This document shows, in pieces, positions 10,537 to 21,411 of a DNA stretch of 64,000 nucleotides. Source of the DNA: Triglochin maritima (taxonomy: Eukaryota; Streptophyta; Magnoliopsida; Alismatales; Juncaginaceae). A program made the position numbers and the translations under genes. Position 1 is the stretch's first letter. Each line of letters starts with the position of its first letter. The stretch is from contig OY821786.1 of assembly GCA_963682175.1 (NCBI GenBank), positions 31,117,501 to 31,181,500 of the forward strand. Direction: 5' to 3'. The notes beneath the pieces are model-generated. The model searched no databases and was not told where the DNA came from. It saw only the letters and a program-made list of their open reading frames with translations.

Positions 10537-11689
10537 GTGAGTCCACCTTAATTACTTGTTTTATGAAATATTAAAAGATTATGTGGAACACATTTAAACC
10601 ATTTCAATTATTTTCTCCGGAAAACATATTTAGTATGAAAAATGATATAAATAGAAAAAATTACAGATAATCCCCCAAGGAAAAGTTGTATCTTACACTA
10701 CTTCCCACCCCATTTCTCACGTGTGGGACGTGGAGGGTGATGTGGAGGACCATGGAGGGTGGAGGAATCCAGCTCACATCGTGTTCAAAATTTGAAAAAA
10801 AATATTGTTAAAATTAAAAATTGTCAGTACATAGACAGAAAAGAGTGTTGCATTAAATCCTTCATTTCTTGATATGGAATCTTCTCTCTTTCTTCCATCC
10901 TTCTATCAATCCAGTCATTTCTCCTCCTGTTTCTTCTTCCCTCTTTCTTCCATCCTTCACCTCAAATTCTTAGCCTTAGATCCTTCTTCTTGGACTGGAA
11001 TATTCTCTTCTCTTGATCTTTCATTTGGTTTTCATGGTTGAAGGTTTTTAGATGGCTCTTGCTACTTTACGATTGTGGATTGTTCAGGTTTAAGTTGGAT
11101 TTTTTTTTGTAATTTGGGTTTTCTTTGGTGGTTAAGTTATTACGTTTTGTATTTTTTGTTTACGGTTAGAGTTGAGATCATGTACCACATCGTGCTGAAA
11201 GCTCATGGCGGGATGATGAGGAGGAGAACCAATTTGGTCATCAAGCTCGACCAAGTCCCCATGCTGGACGGAGGTCAAGACCCATCGCTCCCCTCTCTTA
11301 TTATGCTGATTTAGCTGGACGAACCTGATGACGTCGAGGTTGTGTCGAATACGGAGATTGTCGATAACGAGATTAAATCTACTATCTACCTCCAGAAAGG
11401 TGAATCCCTTGTTTCTTGAGGGAGAAGTTGCAACAACTTCCAACAATGAGGTCATTCGGGTGTGTTTTGGTGGTTTTGTATAATGGTATTCCAAACATGT
11501 TGATAACGTTGTTTTATGTTTGTGGATAATGTGGCATGATGCATTTGAATGGTTCTTTTTATGTTGTTTTGATGTTTGTGGATAATGTGGTATGATGTAT
11601 TTGTATGATTTTTGTGTTTTTCATGTCTTATTGAAATGGACTACAAAATTTAAGTATGGATTAGTCTAAGGATGAGGATTTCACTTCTC
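10537..11689 (+). other. Start of the expanded copy A intron, then unassigned DNA
   Basis: Bases 10537-10665 match the start of the copy B intron (55485-55612). From about 10672 the two diverge, because A has gained roughly 14.4 kb up to about 25105. Bases 10672-11689 hold CT-rich and T-rich DNA with a short open frame at 11177-11314 and another on the minus strand (11132-11494). Neither matches a family I know. No target duplication was found for the whole insertion. Confidence 0.6.
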
Positions 11690-13836
11690 AACTACCACTC
11701 AAGCACACAATCTATGAATTTATTTTACCCCACGATAAAACATACTGTCTCACTTACTCTTTCTTGATTGTTCGCATTTATCCGCAAACGTACCCCCTCT
11801 GCCTGTTAAATTTACCCCTTCATCAATTACAATTACAATTACAATTACACAAAAAAATGCATTTTATTTGATGTAATTTAATTTTAATTACCCCAATCTA
11901 CCATCAAAGTTACCACAACTCGTATATATATTTACCCCAACATGCCTGCAACCCATCATTTGATACATTATATTTAATCATAATTTTCCCTTCTTCAAAA
12001 TTATACAGTTATGTGAACCGTGTTGATGGATGACTTCCACGGTGAAATCAATTGCAATTGTAAAATGTTTGAACATGTCGGGATGTTGTGCTACAACATA
12101 CTTGCGGTCTGGAAACAAAAAACAAATCAACAAGGAAGTCCATCCACAATATGTTATTCAGTGTTTAAGAAAAGATGTGAACAAAAATCTAGGTGATCTG
12201 CCCCCAAAAGATATCCCATTGGTGATGGATACATTTGGTAGGTAATAGGAAACAATAGAGTTCTGTGTTTTCTTTGGAGAGTAGTCGTTTCCAATCTCAC
12301 GAACGATCATTGCAAGTGATGGAAGGCCTAAGACATTTAACGTTACCCTGTTGTGACATATAACTTACCCCGTCTATAAATTAGCTTTACCCCAACCAGA
12401 CCCCTGCTATTGAATTCAACCAATTGGACACAAATTTCCTCATTCGATGTACATTGACAAACTTACCCCTACAAACAATAATTTAATTCCTTGTATTTAA
12501 TCTATTTTATCCGGCTACTGAATTCAATTTACATCGTCCATCAATTATGATTACCCCCACGAGCCATATTTAAAATCCCTCTACTTAATCCAATTTACCT
12601 TGTTATTGAATTCAACTTACCACACCTATCATTTAGGATTACCCCCACGAACCATCATTTAATAAATTCTATTTCCATCCAGTAAATTTGTTGATCCAAT
12701 TTAGCTTGCACACAGTGTTGATGGATGACTTCCTCAGAGACATTAGCTGAAATTGTAAAGTGGGTTGTGGCGGTATAGGAAACTAGGAGGTAACCTACTA
12801 GTTAATATAGATGTGATAGAGGATAATTTGGTTCAACGTGATCAATAAGTTGGAGTAAGTAAGATCAACTTACCCTGACAATCCAAATTACCTTGCTATT
12901 GAAATAAACTTAGCCAACCTATCATTCAGGTTTACCCCCACGAACCAACATAAAATTCATTCTATTTACTCCAAGTTACTTGTCCTACAAAAAACAATAG
13001 AGTTCTGAGCTTTCTTTGGAGAGGAGTCGTTCAAACCTCACAAACGATAATTGCAAGTGAACTAATTTTATGTAAAACATAAGGCGTTGGAGAAAAGATG
13101 TAAACAAGATTCTAAGGTCATAACAATTCATTCAATTTCTTCTATTTAATCCAATTTACCCTGCTTCTGCATTCAACTTACCCTGTATATCGATAAGTTT
13201 ACCCTAATTAATAAATCCAATTGGTAGAAGGAATTATGGTAAATCTAGTTACGATAAGAGATAATTTTGTTTAATAAGTCGGGTAACTTGGAGTAAATAA
13301 AATGTATTAAATGATGGTTTGGGGGGGGGGGGGGTAACCTTAATTGGTGGACGAGGTAAGTTGAATCTAATAGCAGGGTAAATCTAGTTGAATCGAGCAT
13401 AGTACACAAAACAAATGTACTATGTAAAGACAAACTCAATCAACAAGATCCACTGGATCATGTCTTAGCTCTGACCTCAGCATGTCTTAGCAATTTCTTC
13501 TAGAAAAAATGGAGATGGAAACGACTTTTAACAGTGTTCGCAATATTTAATCCAATTGGTAGAATAAATGGTAGGTTGGGGTAAATTTAGTTGCGATAGG
13601 GATAAATTTAATTTTAAAGGACGGGTAACTTGGATAAATAGAATGTGGATTAAACGATGGTTCATGGGGGTAACCCTAACTGTAAGAATGGGTAACTTGA
13701 ATTCTATAGCAGGGTAGCTTTAGTAGAATTGAAGTTATGTTGGGGTAATTTTAGTTGTAATAGGGGGTAAGTTGAATTCAATAGCATGATAACTTGGGTA
13801 AAAAGAAGGAATTAAATTATGGTATGTGGGGGTAAC
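11690..13836 (+). repeat. TTACCCC-family repeat block with FAR1/MULE remnants, left half
   Basis: C-rich modules run to about 13230 and G-rich complement modules from 13245 to 13836, including a G14 run at 13321-13334. Segments around 12020-12330 recur in degraded form at about 12716-13070 (shared gttgatggatgacttcc and tgcaagtga words), so the block contains internal duplications. A unique-looking piece at about 13396-13545 recurs at 23832-23990. The Athila element inserted at 13837, and the same family resumes at 22607. Confidence 0.7.
12020..12245 (+). pseudogene. FAR1/FHY3-type (MULE) SWIM zinc-finger fragment
   Basis: In the frame starting at 12032 the translation contains INCNCKMFEHVGMLCYNIL. 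This fits the SWIM finger of Mutator-like transposases and their domesticated FAR1/FHY3 relatives (CxC, KxFE, GxLCxHxL), with the final histidine replaced by asparagine. About 80 bases later the similarity moves to another frame (VHPQYVIQCLRKDVNKN), matching the segment that usually follows the finger (P..YV..RW.KD). A frameshift and the lost histidine make this a relic. It suggests the surrounding TTACCCC repeat block belongs to, or was carried by, a Mutator-like element; that link is inference. Confidence 0.6.
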
Positions 13837-15028
13837 TGATGCATTGCATACATTGCATCATATGTCTTTCATTTAGATTAATTTTATATCAATAAATGCT
13901 ACTGAGGTATGTGTTTAGTCTTATTTACATAATACAGGGACCTGAATGCAAATTACCCATATCCCGAGCATAAATGCGTGCAAGAGACTCATTTCTGTCA
14001 TAAAGACCAAGTTCAAGATTATCGGGATTCAAATGGAAGTCCATCCAAGCATAAAAGCATTCAAGGACCTAATTACAAAAAGGCCAAGGACTTAAGCACA
14101 AAAGTAGCCAGGGACTTAAATGCAAAAAGCCGAGGACCCGACTGCAAATTACAAGTACCAAAATATTATTTTGGAGAAGTTCTAAAGAAAAATCAATTTG
14201 GATCTCCAAACATATGAAGAAATAAATTCGGAGCTCAAAAGAAAGGAAAGAAATCTATCCAGACGCGCAAAAGACATTTAAATCATACCATAAACACACA
14301 GGAAAAATCCGGATCCAATTAGAGCGAAATTTGCGGCGATTCTGCCGCACATTACATGCAACTTTCGGCGAAAACGCCGCACCCCTTGCGATTCGTGGCC
14401 CCGGATTTTGTCCAGTCGTGTCATGACGCGTGTACTTTCCTATTTTATACTTGGGTCCCTTGTATCGGCTATAAATTGCCCCGAAATTATGTTGTAAAGA
14501 CATTCTTCTCTTTAGCAATAAAATTTTGTTCTTTTATTTTGTGTTCTTTAGTTTTCTTTTATAGTTTCTCTAGGACCCCTTCTCCTTCCCTCCATCCATG
14601 AGTTTCTAACTCTCTCCAAAGGGTGGGGGTGACGGATTTAGGGTGATGAGAAGAAGAATGATGTTATTATTTTAATTTCGTGTTAGTATATTTTGATTAC
14701 TTGAGTTTATGTTGAATCATTTATCATGTAATGCTTTATAACTAATGTGATTTATTATAAGTTTCAGAATTCTCTAAACAAAACCCGATATCTAATCCCC
14801 CACCCGCTGGACTCTCATCCATCTTTGCTTTATTCTTAGTTTGTTTTTGTTGTTCTTACTTTAGAAATAAAAAAAATCCAAAAATCTAAACCAACCTTAT
14901 TTCTCTCTCTTTCTTTCCTTAATCGAAAATCACAAAAATAACAATATCTCTCCCTCCTTGTGTTCGACCCGTACGTGTCACGTCTTCATTGACGTCGTGC
15001 ACTTACGGTATAAATAAAATTCTCATCA
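13837..15028 (+). repeat. 5' LTR of the Athila-like element (1192 bp)
   Basis: Starts tgatgcattgcatacattgc and ends aaaattctcatca. A TATA-like ctataaat at 14469-14476, an aataaaa signal at about 14517 and CT-rich leader sequence fit a U3-R-U5 layout. The U5 end holds a conserved box (gacccgtacgtgtcacgtct, then gtgcacttacgg) shared with the other gypsy LTRs in the window. Open frames inside (for example 13978-14217 and 14356-14601) recur in the 3' LTR and are not genes. Confidence 0.93.
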
Positions 15029-15034
15029 AGTTTT

Positions 15035-15052
15035 TGGCGCCGTTGCCGGGGA
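15035..15052 (+). other. Primer binding site, tRNA-Asp type
   Basis: tggcgccgttgccgggga lies six bases after the 5' LTR and is complementary to the 3' end of plant tRNA-Asp, the primer commonly used by Athila/Tat gypsy elements. Confidence 0.85.
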
Positions 15053-16355
15053 GGCGACGAAGATTTTGTTTATTTTTTGTGATTTCGATTCAATTCTATT
15101 TATCGTGTGCGCGACCTAACTATGTGGGTTTGCGTTTCAGGAGACAACAGAGTGCGCGGCGAAATCCGGGCACATTCGGAGGAAGAAGGACGGCGGAATC
15201 TCCGCACACAAAGAACAACTCGCGGCAGATTCGCCACACGTTTGGAGCATCTGGGCTTCAAATTTCTCTGGGTCGTCTCCATCTCTGAGTGGACGCGTAG
15301 AGCGACTGGAAATTTTCGAGAGCGGGCGGTGAACCCGACTGAGCGTGCGTAGGTAACCTTTGTTGCCTTTTTCCTCATAATTTCTAGTTTCGGAAAATTT
15401 CCTTTTTAGAACTGCACGTGTTAGGTTCAAATTCCATAATTGGCAATAATTCAACTCTGACCTAAAAATTGGCAAAATTAGAAGGACTTAGTGCACTCAT
15501 CATATAGTGTTTTGTTTGCATTATTCTTGCTAAATTCTTGCGAATTAAGTTTTGTTGAAGAGTGCTGGAGGCAAGGTACGTGCGTGGTTTTATCGATTGC
15601 ATTTAAGCATATAATCTAGTTTGCATACAACCTTGCAATTGCCCCCCACTAAAGACCAATGTTTGACTATCTTTTCTAGATTTAAGTTAAACTATCTTAA
15701 GGGCAACTCCATAGGAAAAGATACGGTGGGGATTTCATCACCCTTCCGTAGCCCACAAATCACAATCCAAAAGTGTCACCCAAGCCATAAAACTAAAATT
15801 AATTAGACATTGGCCCCTAAGGACTCGGACTCAATTAAGGATAAGATTGGTTTGACTTGCTATGACTTGAAGCTGATCGAATTTAATTTGGTGTCTAGAA
15901 AGTGTTTTTGTGTGGACGTAAGTCTTCCAAGCGAAGTGGTTGTCTAATTGGCACCGACTCTGTCGGAAGTGCCCCCACTAGCTATACACTGCCTGGCCAA
16001 TTTGGTTTGATTAGTGAGGGAGGTGAATCAAGCGAATCAATTCGACTCAACCAGTTACGAGTCGTCTAGATTTAAGCGACACTAGGTCCAGGATTGTTTG
16101 AACCGTGCTTGTTTAGGAAACTTCTGACCAACCCTCTTATCTATCTTTTAGAGTTAAGTTTCCCTTCTCATCTGAGTCTTCTTTCTCCTCTCATCTCAAT
16201 TCTCTAGATTAGGATTCCTTTCTCATCTTTCCCCCTTCTATTGTTTGTTTCCATTTTTGAAAAAAACAAAATTATAAAAAAATAAAAAAACAAAAAAACA
16301 ATTGATTCTTGAATTTGAATTTGAATTTGGAATTTAAATTTTGAATTTGAATTAA

Positions 16356-16988
16356 AAAATTGATTCAAACCGGTGCACTCTGATTTGGGTTCGGGACTTG
16401 AGCAATCGACTCTCACGAGTTCATCTAGATTCCAGTCGGGAGCTTAGCCCCAATCCACCTGTTGCATCACCTCACCCGGATCCAATTGGTGAGAATGTTG
16501 TGGACCCACCTGTTGCCCCACCTAGGACTCTGAGGGATCGGTGCTACCCAACGATGGCTGCTCAGCCATCGTGCATCGTTATGCCCACCATACCAGGTCG
16601 CGACTTCGAACTGAAAGCACAATACATGAGTGTGTTGCCCAAGTTCACCTCTAGGGAAGACTCATATCTCTTCCTTAGAGAATTTGAGGAAATCTTCTCC
16701 CTTATGCAATACCAGAATATCTCTAAGGAGGCAGGGCGTCTTAAATTCGTGCCTCTAGAAATTCAGGACGACGCTAAGAAATGGCTATATAGTCTAGCCG
16801 AAAGATCTATTAGGAGTTGGGCCGAGTTTTTTCAAATATTCTTAAAGAAATATTTCCCCAACCATATGACTATTATGATTAGGAATGAAATTGTTGCATT
16901 CGTTCAATCTGAGAGCGAGCCGTTCTATTCCTATTTAGAAAGATTTAAAAGTCTATTGACCCAATGCCCTCATCATGAAATTCCAAGA
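16356..16988 (+). pseudogene. gag: gag of the Athila-like element, N-terminal part
   Basis: The frame is open from 16356; the first ATG is at 16554 (MAAQPSCIVM). The segment from GRDFELKAQYMSVLP to LLTQCPHHE is a standard plant gypsy gag core, with conserved stretches DDAKKWLYSLAERSIRSW, FLKKYFP and YLERFKSLL. The protein packages element RNA into virus-like particles. The frame stops where a solo LTR inserted (16995). Gag resumes in register at 18396 beyond the LTR; the stop arises from a G-to-A difference in the left copy of the target duplication. The 1.3-kb leader upstream (15053-16355) has no convincing gene. Confidence 0.88.
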
Positions 16989-16994
16989 TGACAA

Positions 16995-18390
16995 TGTTGG
17001 CTTTTTGGCCTTAATCTATGTTTTGATGATTTATTTAACCTAATCTTAATTATAATATTGTAGAGTAGCACACATATTTCATTGCATATATATTGCATTG
17101 TGCTAACCTCTATAGGTGATCAAGACTCAAGGAAGAAAGGAAAATCAAGTCAAGACATGTAATCAAGCTCATTTGAAGACATGTATTTTATATTTCTTTG
17201 AGTCCCCCAAACTTAGACCGGAAAACACTAAACCTGAACTCTGAAAGTCTGCCCACATTCGGTCGACCGCAACAGGCCGTTCGGTCGACCGGATGATCAA
17301 GAATCCTATATGTGTTTTCACTGCCCATTTTCGGTCGACCGTGTTTTTTCTTTCAGTCGACCGTCCAAACTTATTTTTTCGACCGTTACTTTTGTCGTAT
17401 ATACACAACGGTCGTATTCATATTAAAACAATTATACCCCAAATACATTTCATGTATCGGTCGACCGAGGACCACGATCGGTCGACCATTTGTTCATCTC
17501 TTGACAAACCCGAATCTCCTGTTGAAAATCGGTCATTCGCTAGACCTGTGTCGGTCGACCTAATATCCAATTGTTTGTCAATCCCAAAGTGCCTGGTACA
17601 AATCGGTCGACCGTTCCCCTTTAGGTGTTCGACCGATGACTTAAGTGTACCTAAGTCGTAGCGTTGGGCGGTCGACCATTGCTTAAACTGTCGACCGAAC
17701 CTTGTGCAAAACTGCCAAACGGTCGACCGTTCTTCACGTTTAGGTCGACCGAATTCAGCCAGAATTGGGTCCTGCATTTTCTGTTTTGTGTGATCACACA
17801 TCAACTCACACCCAATCAATCCCAACGGCTCTATTCTCTCTAATGCCTATATAAAGAGTTGTAAAACACATTTTAACACAACTCTCCCACTACAAACTTG
17901 TCCCAAACTTTAGAGAGAATCCCAAACACTCCAAATCTCAATTTCCACACTTTAGTGATCAATTCCTTAATCCTACTCAAGTATGCTCAAGAATTAGAGA
18001 GTGTTGTTCCACTCAACCTTTGTTCAAGAAGCAAGGACTTCGGTGAAAGCCCGAAGTGTTCCTCTCGGATTGTGAGAGAAGAAAGTCAAGCTCGCGAGGT
18101 TGTTAGCGGAGTTTGTTTTGTAAAAGGCGTTCTCTCCCGGCCCGGAACGGGGAGTGGTTAGTGAAGACGTAGGCGGAGCTCGCGGAGTCGAGCGGAGCTT
18201 ACATGAGAGGACTAGGACCCGGGTGGGGTGCCGAACCTCCATAAAAACCGACGCGTCATTGTGGTTTGCATTTCACTTTCGTTACTTGCTTGTTTTGTTT
18301 AAAATTCCGCTGCGCATGTTGATTGCTTAAACAAGTAGGTGATTAGCGTAAAAGTGATTAGTGGACCCATAATACACACGAGATCCTACA
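16995..18390 (+). mobile_element. Solo LTR (1396 bp) inserted in the Athila gag
   Basis: The insert begins TGTTGGC and ends CCTACA, flanked by a 5-bp target duplication with one mismatch (gacaa 16990-16994, ggcaa 18391-18395). Removing it restores gag continuity. It has a TATA box (tatataaa, 17848-17855) and a GC-rich 3' portion, and no coding sequence, so it is a solo LTR, probably left by recombination between the ends of a full element. The U3 part contains 12 GTCGACC words. The parent family is undetermined; TGTTGG ends are common in copia elements. Confidence 0.85.
17255..17760 (+). repeat. Cluster of GGTCGACC palindromes in the solo LTR U3
   Basis: The octamer GGTCGACC, its own reverse complement, occurs ten times in about 500 bp. 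Two further GTCGACC copies (near 17355 and 17690) are variants. Spacing is irregular (about 20-85 bp), so this is dispersed motif enrichment, not a simple tandem array. It sits upstream of the LTR TATA box, where regulatory sites would be expected. Confidence 0.9.
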
Positions 18391-18395
18391 GGCAA

Positions 18396-18890
18396 TTGTG
18401 CCAAATTATTTATGAGGGATTGACACTTACATCTAGGGTTATGGTAGAATCTCTAAGCCAAGGAAACTTCATGTCAAAAAATGAGAATGATCCTTGGACT
18501 TTTCTTGAGGATTTAGCCGAAAATAGTATGCAATGGGACAATGCTAGAGAGCCGAATAATCCGAGTATTGGATCTAGAATAGCAAGTCAACCCAAAGCAG
18601 GTGTCTTAGCTGTAGATGCTACAGTTGCTGCTGAAGCAAAACTAGCTACCCTTATGCGTAGAATGGAAAGTCTAGAGCTAAAAACCCGACCCCTAGTGAA
18701 TCAAGCATCTTCTATCCCTTGCTTTAGATGTGGTCAAATTGGTCATACAATGGAGGATTGTGCGGACTGGGAACAAGTTAATGCCACATTTAAACATTCT
18801 AGAAATGACCCATACGCATCAACCTATAACCCGGGTTGGCGTAATCATCCCAATCTTTCATGGAACCAACAAGGTAACCTCCTAGACAAC
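18396..18890 (+). pseudogene. gag: gag of the Athila-like element, middle part with CCHC zinc knuckle
   Basis: Downstream of the solo LTR the frame continues with LCQIIYEGLTLTSRVMVESL and reaches a zinc knuckle, CFRCGQIGHTMEDC, spaced C-x2-C-x4-H-x4-C, the nucleic-acid-binding module of retroelement nucleocapsids. The typical Athila stretch NDPYASTYNPGWRNHPNLSW follows. After about 18880 the frame is lost; the next gag segment continues one frame over (from 18959), so there is a frameshift between 18880 and 18960. Confidence 0.88.
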
Positions 18891-18958
18891 AACCAAACCC
18901 GTATAACCAAAATAATACATCATCTGGGTTTAGTAACAATAGAGACTATGATGTTAGG

Positions 18959-19477
18959 TTGACAAGCTTGGAAAATATGGTTAAAACTTTTATGCAAACA
19001 ACCAACAAATCCTTCCAAAGGCTAGAAACACAAGTCAGCCAACTAGCACAAATAGTAGGTGAAAGAGAAAAGGGTCAGTTTCCAAGTCAACCTGAGGTGA
19101 ATCCAAGATCTAATAATCAATATCAGCCCTATCAACCACCTCTAGGAAGTAACAACCCTAGACCGGTTCAAATGGTTCATGAGGAGGGACCGTTCCAACA
19201 AATAAATGCAGTCGTATCATTACGGTCCGGAAAACAAGTTGATAACAATGTGGTAAATCCTAAGGCTCCTAATCAATCTAGCCATCAAGCACCCCCATGT
19301 GACCTGACCATTGAACCTGAAGTCCAATTTGAGAAGCCCAACCCACCTACTCAACCTGACCCTATAGCTCAACCTGAGCGAGTCTATGTTCCTAAACCCC
19401 ATTCCCCAATAGACTCAAGAAGAGATCAAGTGCACAAATGGAGAAAATCTTGGAAGTATTTAAGCAAGTTAAGGTGA
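18959..19477 (+). pseudogene. gag: gag of the Athila-like element, C-terminal part
   Basis: This frame encodes LENMVKTFMQTTNKSFQRL followed by LETQVSQLAQ and VSLRSGKQVDN, the usual C-terminal landmarks of Athila gag, then a proline-rich stretch. It is in a different frame from the zinc knuckle before it and the protease after it (which begins at 19438), so the gag-protease polyprotein is broken at both junctions. Confidence 0.85.
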
Positions 19478-20067
19478 ATATTCCACTCCTAGATATGATT
19501 CAACAAATACCTTCTTATGCTAAATTCTTAAAAGATCTGTGCACTAAAAAGAGAAAAACGAACGTACCAAAGAAGGCATTTTTAACTGCAAACATATGCT
19601 CTATTCTGTCCAACTCGTCTCCTATAAAGTATAAGGACCCTGGGTGTCCCACAATTTCATGTGCGATAGGAGATACTTTTATCAACAAAGCCCTTCTAGA
19701 CCTTGGTGCTAGTGTTAACTTACTCCCGTTCTCTGTCTATGAGCAACTCAACCTTGGTCCACTAAAACCCTCTAAGACAACCCTTCAATTTGCTGAATGC
19801 TCCGTTAAGAAACCAAGATGTATAGTAGAGGATGTTTTGATTAAGGTTGGTGACTTCATTTACCCAGTGGATTTTGTCGTACTAGACACTGAACCTGTTG
19901 TAAATCTTAAGAGACAAATTCCTGTAATACTAGGCAGACCCTTTTTAGCCACTTCTGAAGCTTTGATAAATTGCCGAAATGGGCTCATGCAACTATCTTT
20001 TGGAAACTTAAAAGCTGAATTTAATATCATTCATGTTGATAGTGAGCTAGAAATAGTATGCAATTAA
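19438..20067 (+). pseudogene. Aspartic protease of the Athila-like element
   Basis: The 209-codon frame contains the retropepsin active-site loop LLDLGASVNLLP, with D-L-G as usual for Athila proteases, and the second landmark PVILGRPFLATSEALIN. The protease cleaves the gag-pol polyprotein during particle maturation. The domain looks intact, but it lies at the end of the coding region: the reverse transcriptase that should follow is missing and the frame stops at 20067. A short tail frame (20077-20319) with no known domain marks the deletion junction. Confidence 0.85.
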
Positions 20068-21411
20068 AGTGATGTTGTGATGAGATCGCGTATTTATAAG
20101 ATTTCTGAATCAAATAAATCATCACAAAATCAAAAAGAAAGTGAGAAAATGGGGAGTAATTCATCCACCCAACCACCATCACTCGAGCAAAAAAGAGAAC
20201 CAATACATGTGAGGGGTGTGGAATCTGTGCCTCAGGACTCTCAGTGCAACATGGGGAACAATTCAACTGGATACATGCACCAACATGGTGACATTCAATC
20301 CAGTTCTGACTATGGTTGACTCTGAGCAAATGCAATCCCTCCACCGCAGTTTACTCAGGTAATAAGTGCATTTGCTTTATCTTTGCATACATTGAGGACA
20401 ATGCATGATTTAGGTGTGGGGGGTGTTTATCTATCCACCTATCTGTTTTATTTTTTGTTTAAAAAAAATAAATCAATAAATCAATGTTCCATGACATAGC
20501 TTAAGATTGAACTACCAAAACCCGTGTACAAATTGCATTGAAATTTTGTTCCTTGTTATATAGTTCTGCTTGTAGAAACTATGACATAAATCTAAGTTCC
20601 AAAGAAATAACCCATTACCCTTTAAGACATGTATGCACTTAAATTGGATGAATCAAATCTTTGAAGTGGTTGATAAAAAGCAGAGGTTGAGGAAAATATA
20701 CCGGGAAGGGCGGACTTCTAATAGCAATTAAGCCTTGAGGAAAATAAAAGTAAAATATATATAAAGGAATAAAGTGAGGAAATCACATCTTGCAAAATAA
20801 TTACAAAACCCAAGCCTTCGAGTCACTGGTCTGTAGGGGTATCTTAAAACCCGGTAACTTGAGTCTGCCAGCTCGGGATTATCGACCAAACTCGCTACAC
20901 GAATGCAAAAAGGGTAAAAGTGTCAAAAAAGCAAATGTGTTGAATCACGGGAAAAAATAACTTTAAGATACTGAATGCCCAAAGCTAAAAGAATGATACA
21001 TGCCATGGTTGATCCTAACGATACTTAACCACCAGAGGAGGCGTGCAAAATAATTTAAGTGATAACACGTGTACAAGGGTTAATGGTGTGAATGTTGGAG
21101 GAACAAAGACCAAGTCATAATTTTTATGAGTTAGACTTATATAATGAGCATGCAAGAATTCTAAGTGAGATGTATAAGGTTGAGGTGGAGATATTGAGAG
21201 TTATTAATGAAATGTTGAATTAAGACTTTGTGGGTGTGTCAACTGAAAACCCTCACGAGACAAAACTCGTCCTCTAAGGAAACTTAGGGGTTTAAAGGTT
21301 TGTTGCACATGCTAAGTGCAACCGTGATTCCTACGAAAGTGAGTTAGGATTTCCCTGTTTTCATTTTTTCTGTTTTGCTAGGGACTAGCAAAATCTAGGT
21401 GTGGGAGTATT
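20068..21411 (+). other. 3' untranslated region of the Athila-like element, with purine tracts
   Basis: No polymerase genes are present. A tract taggtgtggggggtg at about 20411-20425, preceded by acattgaggacaatgcatg, and a second aggtgtgggagtatt at 21397-21411 abutting the 3' LTR, are polypurine-tract features of Athila elements. The second is in position to prime plus-strand synthesis. The stretch before it (cctacgaaagtgagttagga) recurs in complement at about 47030-47050 in the minus-strand gypsy element. Confidence 0.8.

Noticed and set aside
14989..15475. Cluster of frames just after the Athila 5' LTR
   Set aside because: These overlap the primer site and leader on both strands; GC-rich leader sequence gives chance open frames.
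17293..17825. Frames through the GGTCGACC cluster
   Set aside because: The palindromic repeats yield open frames on both strands; they lie in the U3 of a solo LTR.
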